This document shows positions 33,801 to 47,319 of a stretch of 64,000 nt of DNA, piece by piece. Position numbers and translations under genes: made by a program. The first letter of the stretch is position 1. Every line of letters starts with the position of its first letter. The stretch comes from Lineus longissimus (lineage: Eukaryota > Nemertea > Pilidiophora > Heteronemertea > Lineidae). The stretch is taken from positions 21,980,646 to 22,044,645 of the forward strand of contig NC_088311.1 in assembly GCF_910592395.1 (NCBI RefSeq), in the 5' to 3' direction. The notes beneath the pieces were generated by a model, which was not told the DNA's origin, ran no database searches, and saw only the letters and a list, made by a program, of their open reading frames with translations.

Positions 33801-36800
33801 TCAAGTACGATTTACAAATATGCTAAGAAAGTAGTCTCATTTTATTTTAGTCCATGCTTTTTAAGAACAGCTTTTTACAGTTGAGTACCTCAGAATGACA
33901 ACAGGCTTGTTTAAAATACGACAGTGCTGCATGTAAATCTCTTGTACAAGTCAATGGACTTCTCTCCACGAAAATAACGGTATCAAAAGTTCCTACCACA
34001 TCCGAAGTTGATGGCCCCAATCTGCTCCAAGTAGGCATGAATTCGTCCAATACTATTGACATCGCCACAGTTCTTCAGTCCTGGCCGCACCGATGTCTTA
34101 TTGAGATACTCCGGTTTACACTTCTCCCTGAAAGAAAACAATGGAATTTTTCAACGAAAAGGTAAAATCGTAACTCAGGGAATGAAACGAATCTGCAACA
34201 TCTTAGGGTAATATTACATGTATGTAGGAACCAAAGGGTTTTAAAAGTTTAGACTTCCAAATTGAAAATACCTACCATGCATCTATGATGTAGTTTCTTA
34301 TTCTCATATAGCGCTCAGGTGTTTTTGACGCCCGACCCACAAAGAATTCGGAATGAATCTGCCTCTCCTCTTCAACAATGGTCTCCTTTTCAACCTGTAC
34401 CTCTTCTGTTGGTGGAGGGAAGAATATGCATTCACCAGCAGATGTCAAAATATAGCCCCCTAAAATGAAATTAAAGATTTGGATGAGTAATACATGAAGG
34501 CAACTTGTTCCAATACCAGTGCCCTGCAAATTACCATGATCAAACAAAACAAAAACCTCTACTTGTGGGGTCATTAACAATAGAATGCAATCTGATTCTG
34601 AATCCACTTTGTCTTGTTTCACTCCAGATCCTGTATCATCTCATCCCAGAAACAGAGCAACTCACCTGATGCATTTTCCTCCCCATCTTTCATTAACTGA
34701 TCATCTTTACCACCACACTCCTCATAATCGGTTTCATCCGACTGTGAACCACCGGCTACAACCGTTTCCATTTCTGGATGGGTTACTGGAGTTTTGATTG
34801 TCAAACTCTCAGAACTATGTTCATCTAAGCTTTCCGACTCGGACACCTCATGACCGACAGTTTCATTGCACGTTTCCAAGCCCTGCAACACTAGATTTTC
34901 AGAGCACATTTTCAGTTCATCAATACTTGCAGATTCTGACTGCACACATCCCTTCTCAGGGCATCGAGTGATTGACGATTTTAATTCTCTGTTCTCATCA
35001 TTACCAGTTAAACATTGCACTTTTTCTCGATCTGTTGGTTCGTCGACGTCAACATCAATTGACTCCGTCTCAATAACAAGAATGTTTGTGGCCTCACCAC
35101 CTTCGCATGCAGAGGACACTCCTAATCCTGCCTCTTCAGTTCGTGAATTCATCTTGATTTGCTGGAACTCATGATCCGATGAAGTAACAGCTGCCGAACT
35201 TGCACAAGACTCTTGAACCTCCTTACTTGTATCATGTACCAACACCATGAAACCCTTCCCCTCTTGAGTTTCCCGACTTGGAATTGCTACAGATACTGAA
35301 ATTCTGTCCTCAATGTCCCTTACTTTATCATTATCTGCTGGACTATCGGTTTTTACAACAATTGTTTGCATACCAGGACCCGATGCGGTCTGATCTACTG
35401 CACTATGTTCTGACATTTCGTCATCAAACTCCACATCAATCTCAACATCCTCATCATCTGAAACCTTTTCAATCTTCTTCACAGTCGGGTCTTGTGCAAT
35501 TAAATTCATGATCTTTATATCCCCATGAACATGCTTTTCCGATTCACCCATTCCATCTTGTATAATTTGACGAACAGTCTTGACAGCCTTAGATTTCAAT
35601 GGACTCGTAGTTCTGCCACTGTGTGATGTCAATGATAATTTTTGGGGTGACCTTTTGGAATATTTTCGGGATGAAACAGACACAGTAGGTTGAGCAGTCG
35701 TAACCGATATAAGAGTAGCTTCCAGGCATGAACCTGGCTCACTAATTGTTGCTGCAGCTAAGGGTTTTGATTGTTGAAACTTAGCTTGCTGTTTGAAATA
35801 CTGTTGCGCATAGTTCTTCACTTGGAGAGGCGTCCTTGTCTGAATGATTTCAGATATTTTTGTCCAACTTCTTCCATGGATTTCTAGCCCTCTTAGAAAC
35901 AGTTCTTTCTCTTCTGGAGCCCATGTCCTCTTCAGTGTAGTAGCCTGGGGTATCACCATTTTCTTAGCCAACTTTCCAGGTGGGCGATGACCATTCAAGT
36001 AATATCTAGATGCAAAGTCAAGGAAAGGTGATGAATTGAAAATATGGACGGTCTCCATAGTTTGAACATTGTGAACCTGAAAATATGATACTGACACTAT
36101 CAGCGTTTTTAAAGGATACTGTTCTTCCTGTAGCATTTTCTCTATTGTGGCCTTGCTCTTCTCATCTGTGCAGTTGTCGAGTGACCAACCCTTAAATTAA
36201 GAGAAGAGAAAAAGGAACTGAGATACTACAATATCAATTGTGTGCCTGTTGGCAGTGTTGCCAGTGTTTGAGGCAAAAAAACATGTTCTCAATGTTAACG
36301 ACTAGCCTCTGTCATCTGTGATCGTTTGTTCCAGGTGAAACGCATGACTGGTCAGCGCCCCAAAAATAAAAAACTTCCTCGAAATTGATTATCTATTTCT
36401 CTACTCACCTGCTCCAAAACCCAAGGATGGTGAGTGAACTCGGGTTGGAGATGAACTGTGCGTGAAGGAGGCTCATTGGTATCGAACGCAAAGTCCAAAT
36501 CAGACCTGCAACAATCAGATGTCAGAATAATGATCTCGTAACACTATGTGCATGTATTGTATACAGTATAGGCCCTGCATGTTAGTATTGCACATGCATG
36601 TGTACTAGGACATGAGCATCACAAATCCAAGGGATTGTCCCTTATTCATGCTCATTGGGAATAGCTCAGCAACGAAGAACAGTGATATAAATACTCTTAT
36701 TGGATAGGTGAGGTCTGTATCTTTCACTGCATTCATAATTATCATGTCTCTAGGCGATTTATCATACCCTATTTTAACGTCAAAATCGCCTTCAACATCG

Positions 36801-36826
36801 ACATCGAGCTCAGTTTCGTCCGCCAT
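30884..36826 (-). CDS. MYSM1: MYSM1, histone H2A deubiquitinase with SANT, SWIRM and JAMM domains, 14 exons
   Basis: Exons in transcript order: 36826-36768, 36505-36409, 36190-36120, 36005-34666, 34459-34276, 34127-33997, 33746-33652, 33322-33245, 33043-32918, 32579-32393, 32149-32022, 31851-31719, 31483-31320, 31000-30884. The frame is continuous: 969 aa (human about 828). The enzyme is a nuclear metalloprotease that removes ubiquitin from histone H2A. SANT spans about 101-150 ([12 protein letters not shown]...[10 protein letters not shown]). A Ser/Glu-rich disordered stretch of about 370 aa, all in one exon, follows. SWIRM lies about 560-628 ([20 protein letters not shown]). The MPN/JAMM domain has E752, H811, H813, S821 and D824 in the HSHP...NPSVRD motif, so the zinc site is intact and the enzyme should be active. 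The extra length compared with human lies mainly in the disordered exon. The start ATG is followed by an acidic [11 protein letters not shown] segment as in vertebrate MYSM1. Confidence 0.96.
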
Positions 36827-36832
36827 TTTGCG
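36820..36832 (-). promoter_or_regulatory. YY1-like site overlapping the MYSM1 start codon
   Basis: On the minus strand the start region reads gcaaaatggcgga, a close match to the YY1 consensus (aanatggcggc). YY1 sites spanning the first ATG are common in TATA-less animal housekeeping promoters. Function here is inference. Confidence 0.45.
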
Positions 36833-38587
36833 GTTTTGGCCAGCTCTGTAGGATTAAGGAATCGATGTGCATTCGAGAACAAATACAAGTTCATCAATAT
36901 AAGTATTCTAAAATATAAAACACTATCCCTCTGTCATACATCTGATATGGGTTGCTGGCAATACCGATTAATTTGTGTTCTTTGATGAATTAAAAAATAT
37001 TTGAGTACGAATATATTGCTACAAATGACAGACCACAATTCATTCTCCAAGCATCGTCAACGGTGACCGTTGGCACTAGTCTCACTCGACCTACTGACTA
37101 TGTAAGAGTTTCAACGGGTGTATGTAAAATTACGAAATTACGGCCCGAAGACCGGGAGATCGACCACAATGATAAGGGCCTCCCTGTACAGCTCTCGCTT
37201 TGTTGTGTGACAAAACAAATCCACTGCCATCCTCAGCTCATACAAGATTGTTATACACTACACCAACTGAGAAGAGGACCTGGTCCATGGGGCCACAGGG
37301 ATTTGAGGCAAAAAGTGCTAATTAGCAAGAAATTTAAACAAAAATGCCAGAATGCTTTCCTGTGATTCCCAATTACTGTATTCTAAAAGTGAACAAAAGG
37401 TGATGAGGGTTTTTTTCGCATGCCGGATGGGTGCAACAGTTGATTCCGGACAACCACTTGTATAGGGGATTCAGGACACACGGGATGGGGTCTTTATATA
37501 ACTGGACGTGGGACTAGTACCCTGCATTCCCAATTTAAAGATAGTTGCATAGTGCTGCTTCTGTCTAAGACTGAGACACAAAGGCTTGGGCATGGACAAT
37601 GACTTGAATGAAGACGAGCTTCTAAAATAACAAAGTTCATTTTTATTTACAGATAAATCAATTTCTTTTAACACTAAAACTTTAGTTAAAAATGTTGATA
37701 TCATGAAATGTCATTGTTAATCGATGTCAATTAAATGCCTGCTGGACTAAAAAAAATACTGCTGCAGAGGTCCTGGAGTGTTAACTGGGACATTCTGCTA
37801 AAACACTTGTAAGAATCATGCATATCCTGTGGTTCGATACAACAGTTAAGAGTCTTTTGCAGGTGCACTCAAGTGTAAAAGCAAAAGTACCGGTGCTGGC
37901 ATTTATTAGAATACTTTTCTGGCATTTTTAATATTCCATGGCACAGAAATATTGCACATATTCATTTAGAATATGTTAAAGGGTGGGGGACCATAGGCAG
38001 GAGCTAGGTGCCTCGTGGTCAAATTGGTGGTCTTCGGGTCACTAAGTTTAGAGGACTTGGTCATGTGTGATTTAGCGATATCTTCCTCGTGCAAGGACGA
38101 ACAGTTTTGATGTACGAGACATGAGAGACCCCTACTGGCAACTTTGTATGACTTAATCTGACCTACCTACCTGGCTCTTGCCTATAGTCACCCTTTAATA
38201 GAATACTGATAAAACTGCAACGCGAACATAAACAACAAATAAATACTAATGGTAACTGCTAGTTATACCATCCCCATTGATTGGTAAGATCATAAAATGC
38301 ATTTTGTTTTTGCACATCCTATAAAGTGTGTACAGCTCCCTCTCTCATCTGTCATTGAAGAAACCTTATTTGCAGTAAAAAGATTGTCTCTTGCGGTCCA
38401 TAAACTTTGATTTCTAAATACTTCACTGTTGGGTATGAGCCTCTTTCAGACTGTCATTGCTGTACAATGTGACAATAGAGACCACAGTACAGTACAGTAA
38501 TTTACCTAACAATTTTGAAAATGACAATACCAGACGCATATCGCTCTTTCTCTCCAATGAATGTAATTCTGAGTTTTGGTTGTCTCT
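36833..38587. other. Stretch between MYSM1 and the Tctex1 gene
   Basis: No coding exon seen. It contains the upstream flank of MYSM1 and probably the 3' UTR of the Tctex1 gene (TTTATT, reading AATAAA on the minus strand, at 37642-37647). 38093-38200 carries a second copy of the gagacccctaytggc dispersed repeat also seen at about 15-120. Confidence 0.4.
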
Positions 38588-40735
38588 CTATTCATAATAA
38601 ACAGCATACATCATACCAACAGCATAAATATGGGTATTTTCAAACGTTGCTGTGGCAAAATTGTCTCTATCTTGGTCCCACACGCAACGACTTCCGATGC
38701 GAACTCCCTGGTCCTTCTTCTCACCGATTGTGACCCAGCTGATTAGCTTGTACCTGCAATGGAGTAAGATAAGGTGGTACTGTTATAGCTTGCGTACACC
38801 TGCTTTAAATCAACACCGTAGTCAACAGAAGTGTCCTTATTTACAATTTGAATAAACCTTTTGAAATTGTGCTCACCTTTTGAAATCTAGTTCTTCAACT
38901 CTGAGCTTTATGTCCTGAGCGATTGTTTTTGAGAGGATGCTGCATGCCATTGGCTCGTACGTTGTCTCTGAAAATGGATTGGAAAAGTAACCTTTGGTAC
39001 AAGTGATGGTGTAACACTGCAACTCTGAAATCTTGGTCTGCCCAGGTTCAAACTCTACTCCAGCAACACCAAGACTCCGGGCTCCCATTCAATTAAAAAT
39101 CTCAGAAACTGCCATGAAATTTCACCAAGTTAAAAAAGACTTGGACTTGGAATTTTTGAGTTGGGTGTGAAGTGTGCTGACCTTCCAGTGAACTATTGAG
39201 TACCTCCCGGATGATATCAGACACCTGTTCAGCCTTGAACCTCTCGGGCGGGTCCATCTGGTACGTGTTCTCATAGTAAACCTGAAAGAGCAATCAAATC
39301 AAATCAAAAGCATTCATAATCAAATTAGCAAACAATTACTATTCAGGAGAACTTTCCAATGAGTTTTAAAAAATAATTCGCCTGAAAAAATGTGAATTCA
39401 GGAGAACTTCTTAAAAGTTGAGATGATTCTGATTCTTGCTTCTGTGTGGTGGTAGTACTGGGGAAGATAACATCCTGTTATGAATGTGTCATGCCATTCT
39501 GGCTTACCGGTACCCTCAGATTTACATCGCCATATTTATTGCACTTTAGGACATGGTGTCATGGGTTAAAGCCCCTACATTAGTCATGGTTATATGAAGC
39601 CGCTATGTTTTGAAAGCACACAGAAAAACACAATCAAACAAATAATCTTATCACTCAAATTTCACACATTTCAAGATTTTTCAAGCGTGATTACCCATTG
39701 CTCCATCAAATGTCACACATTTTAGATATCTTTCAACACAATTTGATTCACAGTCAAGTCAACCAAAAATTTCTCACGGAAAACTTTTCTTTCTACATAC
39801 ATTGCTGAGAGTTGTGACAATGGAATGACTGACAGTCAAGTTGTCCCAACTTTTAGACCTGACAGAACTCTGTGGAGAGAAAATGAATGGGGAATACATG
39901 CACTTCAACAGGCAATAAAACTAAACAAAGCGGAACAAATAATTTTCATTTCTTTCATGTACCAATCAGGCCTTCATTGAATGAAACAGGCTAATACTCC
40001 ATTTCACAAAATATGGTACTCTGGTTAGGCTTCCCAGCCGACAAGCTGGGGAAGACTATCGATTTCACTCCACTATAAAGGTTTTTCTTCTTAGGACCTT
40101 TTCACTTTTACTTTTGTTTAGTACCTTCACTTTTTAAATGAAGATGAACAATGTATCATACTCACTGCGTCAAATTCACTCATCATCCGGTGCTATTTAT
40201 TATCCCTGGCAATCAATTGGACACTTTCAAAAAGCTTCCATTCTCCACCGATGATGACTGACCAACACAGTCTCCAAGGAACTACTAATAGACCATTGGC
40301 AAGACCTCTGACCTTTTATATTATACTATAGCCACGGTACTGCTCAGTTTTAGGGGAGCTTGTTAACCCAAACACCAACAAGATGCATTTTTAAACAAGT
40401 CTATAGATTATCATGCTAATATCTCAATATAGATTACTGCAACCAATCAGTTATTTACGAGTCTATTACTCTAAAAGGTCGTTATTGACCCGTGTGGTAA
40501 GTGGATTATGTAACACTTCTGTTTTCTATAATCTACGGCAGTACTGTATAAATATACTTGCCTTCTTTGGCCTCCTGTGGAAGCTGTCCTCATGTAAAGT
40601 GTCATCATGGTGTGGATCGCGTATGAATGAGACATGGCTTGACCCCCTTGGAGCTGGCTTGAAATTTATCGGAATCTGAAACAAGCTGGACCTCCTTGCC
40701 CCTTGACTCTGGTCTGGCAGGTTTAGATGAGTCAT
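38588..40735 (-). CDS. Tctex1-domain (dynein light chain Tctex-type) protein, five exons
   Basis: Exons in transcript order: 40735-40562, 39869-39801, 39281-39182, 38967-38877, 38753-38588; 199 aa in a closed frame. The C-terminal half (about residue 82 on) is a Tctex1 domain: YYENTYQMDPPERF, EVLNSSLEE, SKTIAQDIKLRVEELDFKRY, IGSRCVWD and a final MYAVYYE, resembling DYNLT4/DYNLT5 (TCTEX1D) more than classical 110-residue DYNLT1. The N-terminal 80 residues are basic and Ser-rich, as in TCTEX1D proteins. Such proteins act as light chains or adaptors of cytoplasmic or ciliary dynein. The first intron begins GC (aag|gcaagt), the minority GC-AG class. The start ATG at 40735 is the first in frame after a plausible acceptor. 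A 5' non-coding exon is likely upstream. Confidence 0.88.
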
Positions 40736-40837
40736 CTCATCAGTTCTGAAGTCTGAAGAATTGAAGAGGGACGATGGAAGACATTGTCGTAACTTAAAAA
40801 AACACAACAGGATGGATGACAAAATTGTCATTCGGTT

Positions 40838-41010
40838 TTAGGGTTGACCACCATTTTGGCCATACTGAACTACCAGCGATATTGCCTCCATGTTGTCTGT
40901 AAAGCTTAGCAATGTCAATACATTGAGGGTCAAGATGCATTTTGGCTAGAACTTGAAATCCTAAAAGCAATTAGAACTCCTTCAAAAGGAAGTGAATGCC
41001 AATTTCAGGG
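40838..41010. mobile_element. Fragment of the GGTTGACCACCATTTTGGC MITE family
   Basis: Left end gggttgaccaccattttggc and inner part gaaggaactgaatgccaatttcagg-like (ccttcaaaaggaagtgaatg) match the element at 51295-51515. The middle (gatattgcctcc ... gtcaatacattgagggtcaa) recurs diverged near 44190-44275. The right terminus is missing. Confidence 0.5.
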
Positions 41011-43959
41011 CCGGGTGGTAAAACCCCAATTTTTTGTATTGCCCCGCCCCCCCCTGCTCCACCCATGGCTACTCACCTTAGTTTCAGTAAACCAAGATAA
41101 TCGATCAAGAGTCACTGTTATGCTGTGAGAATCACCTTCCTTTGCCGTCCCTCATACATGTATGCAGAAGACTCAATGTCTATACTACCGATGTCTTCAG
41201 CCAACCTGCCAACTGACTCCTAACTTGATTATTTGATTACTTGGACATGTATAACCATGTCTCACACTCACAGCCAACCTGCTAACTGACTTACCTAACT
41301 TGATTACGTCGACATCTATCATCTTGTTACGCAACCTTCAGCAATCAAACTCAAGGCGTCAGAAGACACTAATTAGCCATAATGTTATGTTGAGAACTGT
41401 GCTAAACAAGGTTCGTGTCCCCATCTGCTACAAGACCGCCCAAGGAGCCATGGATACAGTGTCACAGCCATATTTCATCTTGAAGGGAAACAATGTACAG
41501 AAAAACCCAACCTTTCTTGATCTAAATACAGTCTCTGTATAAAATATAAAACCACCACCTACCTGCCTTTCGTCTTCTATTTCTACTATGACCCACTCCA
41601 AATGATGACACTTTCACAATAAAATTGAATCTAATCAATTTTCAACATGATTGATCTGTCCCATCTCAGTTTACAACTCTGATAAGCTGGCACACCTGAT
41701 ATATCAGTTTATGACTAGTGATTCGCCCAGTGCCAATTTATAGAGGCCATTGGCTGGACTGAATTAATAAGGTGATCTTGTCATCATGATACTAACACAA
41801 CACGTCCTCCAGTACAGTTGAGTGATACTTCTTTTCATGGCATCAAGAATCAATTAAATTTATTCTGCAGCCATGTTGTGATAGTCGCTAGTGGCAGCGG
41901 TTGAAATGATCTCACCTCTTATTTCGACACTGATGAATTGTTTTGAATGGTGATTTGAAATCAATATCAATCGTCAAGAGCACTCAGACAATTTCCTTTA
42001 TTTGTTTGTCTCGCGACTGTTGCAGGATGTGACGGTGCTCAAAGCAAAACAACTGATTTTTTTCTTCTGAGAACTGCCTGGCAAAAAAATTACTCCAAAA
42101 TACAATGTTGTTCATTTTGGTCCAATTTTGTGATTTTGTGATTGTGATTGGTCCAATTTTGTGGTCCAACTTTGAAAATTCAAAGTTCTAGAAAGAGGCA
42201 AATGCAACTCCTGTATCATACTTATAACCCTACCCCGGCCTACGCCTTGGTGGGGACATATGGCATGAATTGAAGAAATGATACTTTTCAGACACTTCTT
42301 TTTTTCACAATTTACTACCCTGTACTACTACAAAACAAGCAAATGGCTGGGTTTGGTTACAGAAGATTAGGCACATATTGCATTGGGTTGTTTAATATCA
42401 CTCTATTCACCGGACACCCATATTGATCTGGAACTGATTCGATTAATCATATCAAATGACACTGGGACAATGAGCCCATCCTAGCAATGAGACTTTATCC
42501 TTGACAACACAACAGACACTGTCAAGATCAATCAATCAATGGGATCAAATCACACAACAATTCATTGAGGTATAATATCATGATATTGGGCATGAGATAC
42601 TCAGAGTCAGGCAGGGGGAGGCTCAACAAACCAATGCCGATTAAAGAAAACCTTTACAAGAAGTAGGCCCTATAGGGCAAGGCAGGTTGGCTACTTCGAA
42701 GATGGGGTGGCAAGCTGTCAAGGTAGGGTGGGACGCCTTGCCAAATTGCTTGCCTTGTGGAGAACACTGGGCAGTGAGTGATGCGTGCACCCGTGCGTGC
42801 ATCACCATGCAATGCAGTGCAAAGACAATGCAACTTACACTCATGATACAGTGTGTGTCAGAGTGAGTGCATAGTGCTGTGGTGCATCATCCAGCCGCGC
42901 CACAAACGTTCACAGATTAAGAAATACATCTTAATTTCTCGTTCGCAAACTTATAAATTTTAGAGTTCTTGCCCCTATTAACTTTTATTTCGACAAAGAA
43001 TTACTTTGAATACCAACCCAAGTGATCGATGTGAAGTAAATTGGGAAAATTTGATGAACAAATTTCTATGAATGTTTTGAAAATGGCGCTCAAAAACTTA
43101 GAAATTCAGTTTGTATGGTTAATGATAGAGGACGCTGGCAAAAATAACAAGAGCAACTCTTGACATTACCACTAGGCCTATTGTGCAGTTCTCCTCTCGG
43201 CGGGCTCGAGGCGGGCATGCGTATTTTTTCGTGAATTCGACGTGACGTCACAGAAAGTTGGTGCGAGTGCCAAAGACACTGGCCTTTAAGGCAGCAGTTA
43301 TATTAGTCAAATTGTATGGGAACAATAAATACTGCCCCATAATCCATCCTTACGGCATCTCATCGAAGAAGATCAAAAGATTGGTCACACCTCTCTCACC
43401 TATCAGAAAGGTGTCAGTCAACAACCAGTTCACAGAGAGCAACGGGTGGCATCATATCAACATATCTGGTTCTGCTCCTGGGACCAGCATCCTTGACAGT
43501 ACATAGGAATGACTCAAGTCATGGAAATAGCTTTAAAAATAACTTTTATTTTGCATCAATCATGTCAGGACATTCATGCAAAACTCATTACAAGGTAATT
43601 TATCACGGGCTTTGAAGCCCAGTATGACACAAGCCCAAACGCTCTTGCACCAGGCCCCATTCAAAAGCAAACAAGGACTGATATTTGAAATTTTTAGGAC
43701 AAATTCAAATGTTCAACTTGAACTGGTATCTTCATCTGTCCATATTTAAAAATCACTAATAGGTTTAAAAAAAGATATTTCTTACAAAAAGCTATGAAGG
43801 CACTACATGTGTGAACAGGTGGCGCTCCAGTTTGGTAGGGTAGTAGAATGGCATGACCACTGGAAAACGCGTCCTTCCCTTTTGGTTGGTGACGTCGGGA
43901 TAAGGTATGGTTCTACTGAGACTTGGCCCAGAGTTATTTCTGTTTCCATGGAGGTCTTT
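41011..43959. other. Intergenic stretch without recognised genes
   Basis: AT-rich, no exon supported. An open frame at 43258-43506 starts with GTG and shows no family resemblance; I do not call it. Confidence 0.4.
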
Positions 43960-45085
43960 TCACGGAGGGAAGAGTTGTTCCATGCCCCTGAAAATAAAAT
44001 AAGATACATCGATATTATAGGGAGCGTCTCACTGAGAAGCTTAATTGTTGTGCCCTGAAGACCAGTCTCCATCTCGTATGTGCATGAATTCACCCGAATT
44101 CGTTCCTCTGTGCGTTTCTTGCGTGCCACTACGATTCTGCACAAATTGCACTTAAATGACCCTGGGGTATCAATCCGAAGAGTCCGTACTGCCAGCGCTA
44201 TTGCCTCCACAGCCTCCGCCCATACACGCGTTGTCTCGAAGCTGAGCTATGTCAATACATTTGAGGGTCAAGATGGAATAGACGTTTCGTTAGCCTACTC
44301 TGGATATACATGTACGATCATATGCATCAGGTGCAATTGGATCCGAGTCGTATTTGGTTACACAAGTTCTGCATCCTACCTGCTTAAACTGGGCACTGCC
44401 ACCTCGTCATTCTGAAGACTGGCACTGATCATTCTCGCTTTCACATCTATGGGCCCCGGGGTCGTCACCTCTGAAATCATGAGACAGATCAAGTTAATGG
44501 TCAAATTCAGGAACACAAGATCAAGATTTCCTTCCAATAAATTTCCAGCAAGACTTACCTTTCACATGGACAATCGCAACGTGAATTAAGACCCACATGT
44601 CGCCGCGTGGGTTACGTCCAGTGAAATTGTTTGCAAAGTTCACGGAACCACCATCTGACATCCATAACCAGCGTATCCCCTTTTCATGCCAGTTATAGTC
44701 GGGTGCTACACCACAGTCGGGATAGTGGCCGCCAAATGAATGGTCGTTGAATTTAAAACTGTTAACTATCACGCAGATTTAACATGATCACTTCCATCCT
44801 TGCCATCATGACTTGGATGTGCGCCGTTTCTTTCAGCAAATGGTATTTGATTAGGGATAGCAATTAAAATTGCCGTTGAACATGTACATGAAGTACAGTG
44901 ATGTTCATAATTCACACATGTCGGACTTGAAATTTCAAACTACGCAGTTCATTCCCGCCTTGATAGTATGACTATTTCTACAATAAAAACCCTTTGAAAC
45001 CAATCCATACTTTTATCAGGAATAGATACTGTGCCTTACCATCTGCTACAGCCGTTTTGATTTGTTTCGGAAAATTTGAAGGCAT
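43960..45085 (-). CDS. Small four-exon gene, product of unknown function (123 aa)
   Basis: Exons in transcript order: 45085-45040, 44765-44559, 44470-44380, 43987-43960. Each junction is GT-AG and the phases agree, giving 123 aa with a stop at 43960-43962. I do not recognise the protein. Exon 2 carries the most protein-like sequence: FGGHYPDCGVAPDYNW, GIRWLWMSDGGSVNF, NNFTGRNPRGDMWVLIHV. It is aromatic-rich with one N-x-T sequon, suggesting a compact beta-rich domain. No signal peptide and no membrane segment. The last exon contributes only nine codons and could be wrong; a longer open frame exists there in another phase (to 43803) but does not match the donor. Exon 2 is the part I trust most. 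Confidence 0.5.
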
Positions 45086-47319
45086 TTTTACGTTTGAAAT
45101 CGGAGAAAGTGTTCCCGCGACGTTCTCCGCAGCTCACACACCAACCGACTGCATGGGTTCAATTCAAACGCGACCGATCATGCAGAAGACAATACATTTG
45201 ACTTCACAACATCCGGGCACTTGTAGTGTCAATATGAGAGGCATTGTCAAAAAATGACAGGCATTGTCAAAATGTGGGCTTGGCTTTAGCATACATACTT
45301 GTACATGTACTTGTACATGTAGTTCGTCGTTAGTAGGACGCTCAGTTTCGAAACCTGCAAACATTCGAAACAGAATACAATTGCCAACTTTGATAGCATG
45401 ATATCAAACTTAATTCGGTCGGGTCACTTAGTTGGCAATGGGGGTCCATAAGAGAGACAATGTTAAAGCAGGCGTTAGTGACATTAGTTTTGAACAACCG
45501 CACCTTGCTGCATTCCAATAAAAAAACAGTGCACGGGGAAGGGCCTTGACGTCATCTTTAGAAAAGGGAGGCATTGTAACGTCATCCTCAGAAGAGAGAA
45601 ACTATTTGTTTTCCCATCATACGTTCAAGTTTGATGTATCAAATATTGACCTCTTAATCCCTGATTAAATCCTCTGAAGACCTATAGCTTCACCTTCGTG
45701 AATTTAGCAAACATTTGCGTCAGCAGACGAACTTCTTACTGACGTCATGATCAATCTATGGGCCGAGTCAATCACAATGTGGATAATTGTCTGGGGTCGC
45801 TGTCGTAAACAGAGGCTGTGGGACCAGCAGTCATGCGGAAGACTTCTGTCTACTTGAGAAGCTGTTGTCCAACAATTTGTTGTCCTAAATATTTTGAACT
45901 ATATACCGGTATAGGGTCATTGGTTTCTTCAGTCAGGCACCGTTCATTGTAAGCGGCCCGTGTATGCCAAAACCTCCTGCGGACACTCAATCCTGTTACA
46001 CGAAGACTCTGCAGGGATAGAGGTATTGCCTCTTTAGCTATTAATCCATGAGAATCAATAAAATAAAGAGCAGGATTAAAACGGGGAATGATTTTTTTTC
46101 ACAGGGTTATCGGTTAAGTTTTCTTTTGGTCAAACATTGCAGAGATATCAGCAGTTCGCAGCGACCAAAATGGCTGGTTTGCAGTCACCGCGGGGAATAA
46201 AATAGTCGTATGCAAGTGGAATATGATACAGAAATACTCAATTAATCTTGAATTGCTTTCTGAATAGCGTGATTTAAAATGCCCGAAGTTGTTTATTTTG
46301 TGCAATCGCGTGTTTAATTCAATTAAATTCATGCCTAAGCAATAAATTCCTTATACACCTCCAATATGAACATTGTGAATAGATTTTTAAACATTTTTTT
46401 CCTTCTTTTTAATTTCTTGAATAAATCTCTTCAGAACACGCTGTGAAAATATGTTAACTTGCGACAACGACTACACATAGGTTAAAACCAACCTCGAGGC
46501 ACAAAGAATCGCCACAGGACTGAAACCAGCCAATTCGGTAAAGCGCTAATAAATAATTTGATAATCCATAACCCAGAGACTTGGTCACTTGAGACGCAGG
46601 GTGAAAAATTTAAACCACCTGCATGCCAGGAGCCCGATACCAAAGAGTAGTATTTTTGAAACGTTGACCACGGTCCCTTTAACTGAGTCCTCCACTCGAC
46701 GCGCATTCATATAGATTACTAATGCCACGTTATGTTATATTTTATGTATGTCTGCTTATATTTTGATCACATTGACATATTATTACCAACTACTGACGAG
46801 TGTTTTACGCCAATATCGACACAAGACTTCTCGACGTGTGAAGGACCCGTGTGAAAGCTTGTGTTGGGCTCAAAGGACTGACTTTTGACTGCCCGATGTT
46901 ACAAACTGTCGGACTTAATCAAACTGGGATTGTCTAGGATAGGTCTTCTCGTTGATATCAAGTCATCAGTGCTTACTGGTAAGTTTATAGAGTTTGCTAT
47001 ACTCTGACAGTTCACTTTCATAGGCGTGCACATTTTCCCGCGCGCAGCTGTCACATTTGGCTCAAGCAGTTATTTGTAAACCGCTAAACTTGCGTTTCAT
47101 TTTAGCGAAAGAGGACATTTTTCATTTGAAAAACGGAGAAAATTTCGTGATGAAGATAAAACAAACATCGTGTGAATGTTTTTTTGTCAGGAATTTTCGT
47201 GAATGGCGCAGAAACAAAACGGCGCGAAAACTTTGCTGTAATACAGTTGATTATACTTCTCTCCCACCAACTACGCTAGTGGGTAATACCAATCCTGTGC
47301 CAAATACCCGCTGGAGCCA

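Noticed and set aside
34866-35511. Plus-strand frames inside the MYSM1 large exon
   Set aside because: Shadows of the 1340-nt MYSM1 coding exon on the other strand.
43258-43506. 82-codon plus-strand frame
   Set aside because: Starts at GTG, no family resemblance, no splice-consistent neighbours.
43803-44210. 135-codon minus-strand frame overlapping the small orphan gene
   Set aside because: It runs through a dispersed-repeat fragment and an intron acceptor; the phase does not match the upstream donor at 44380.
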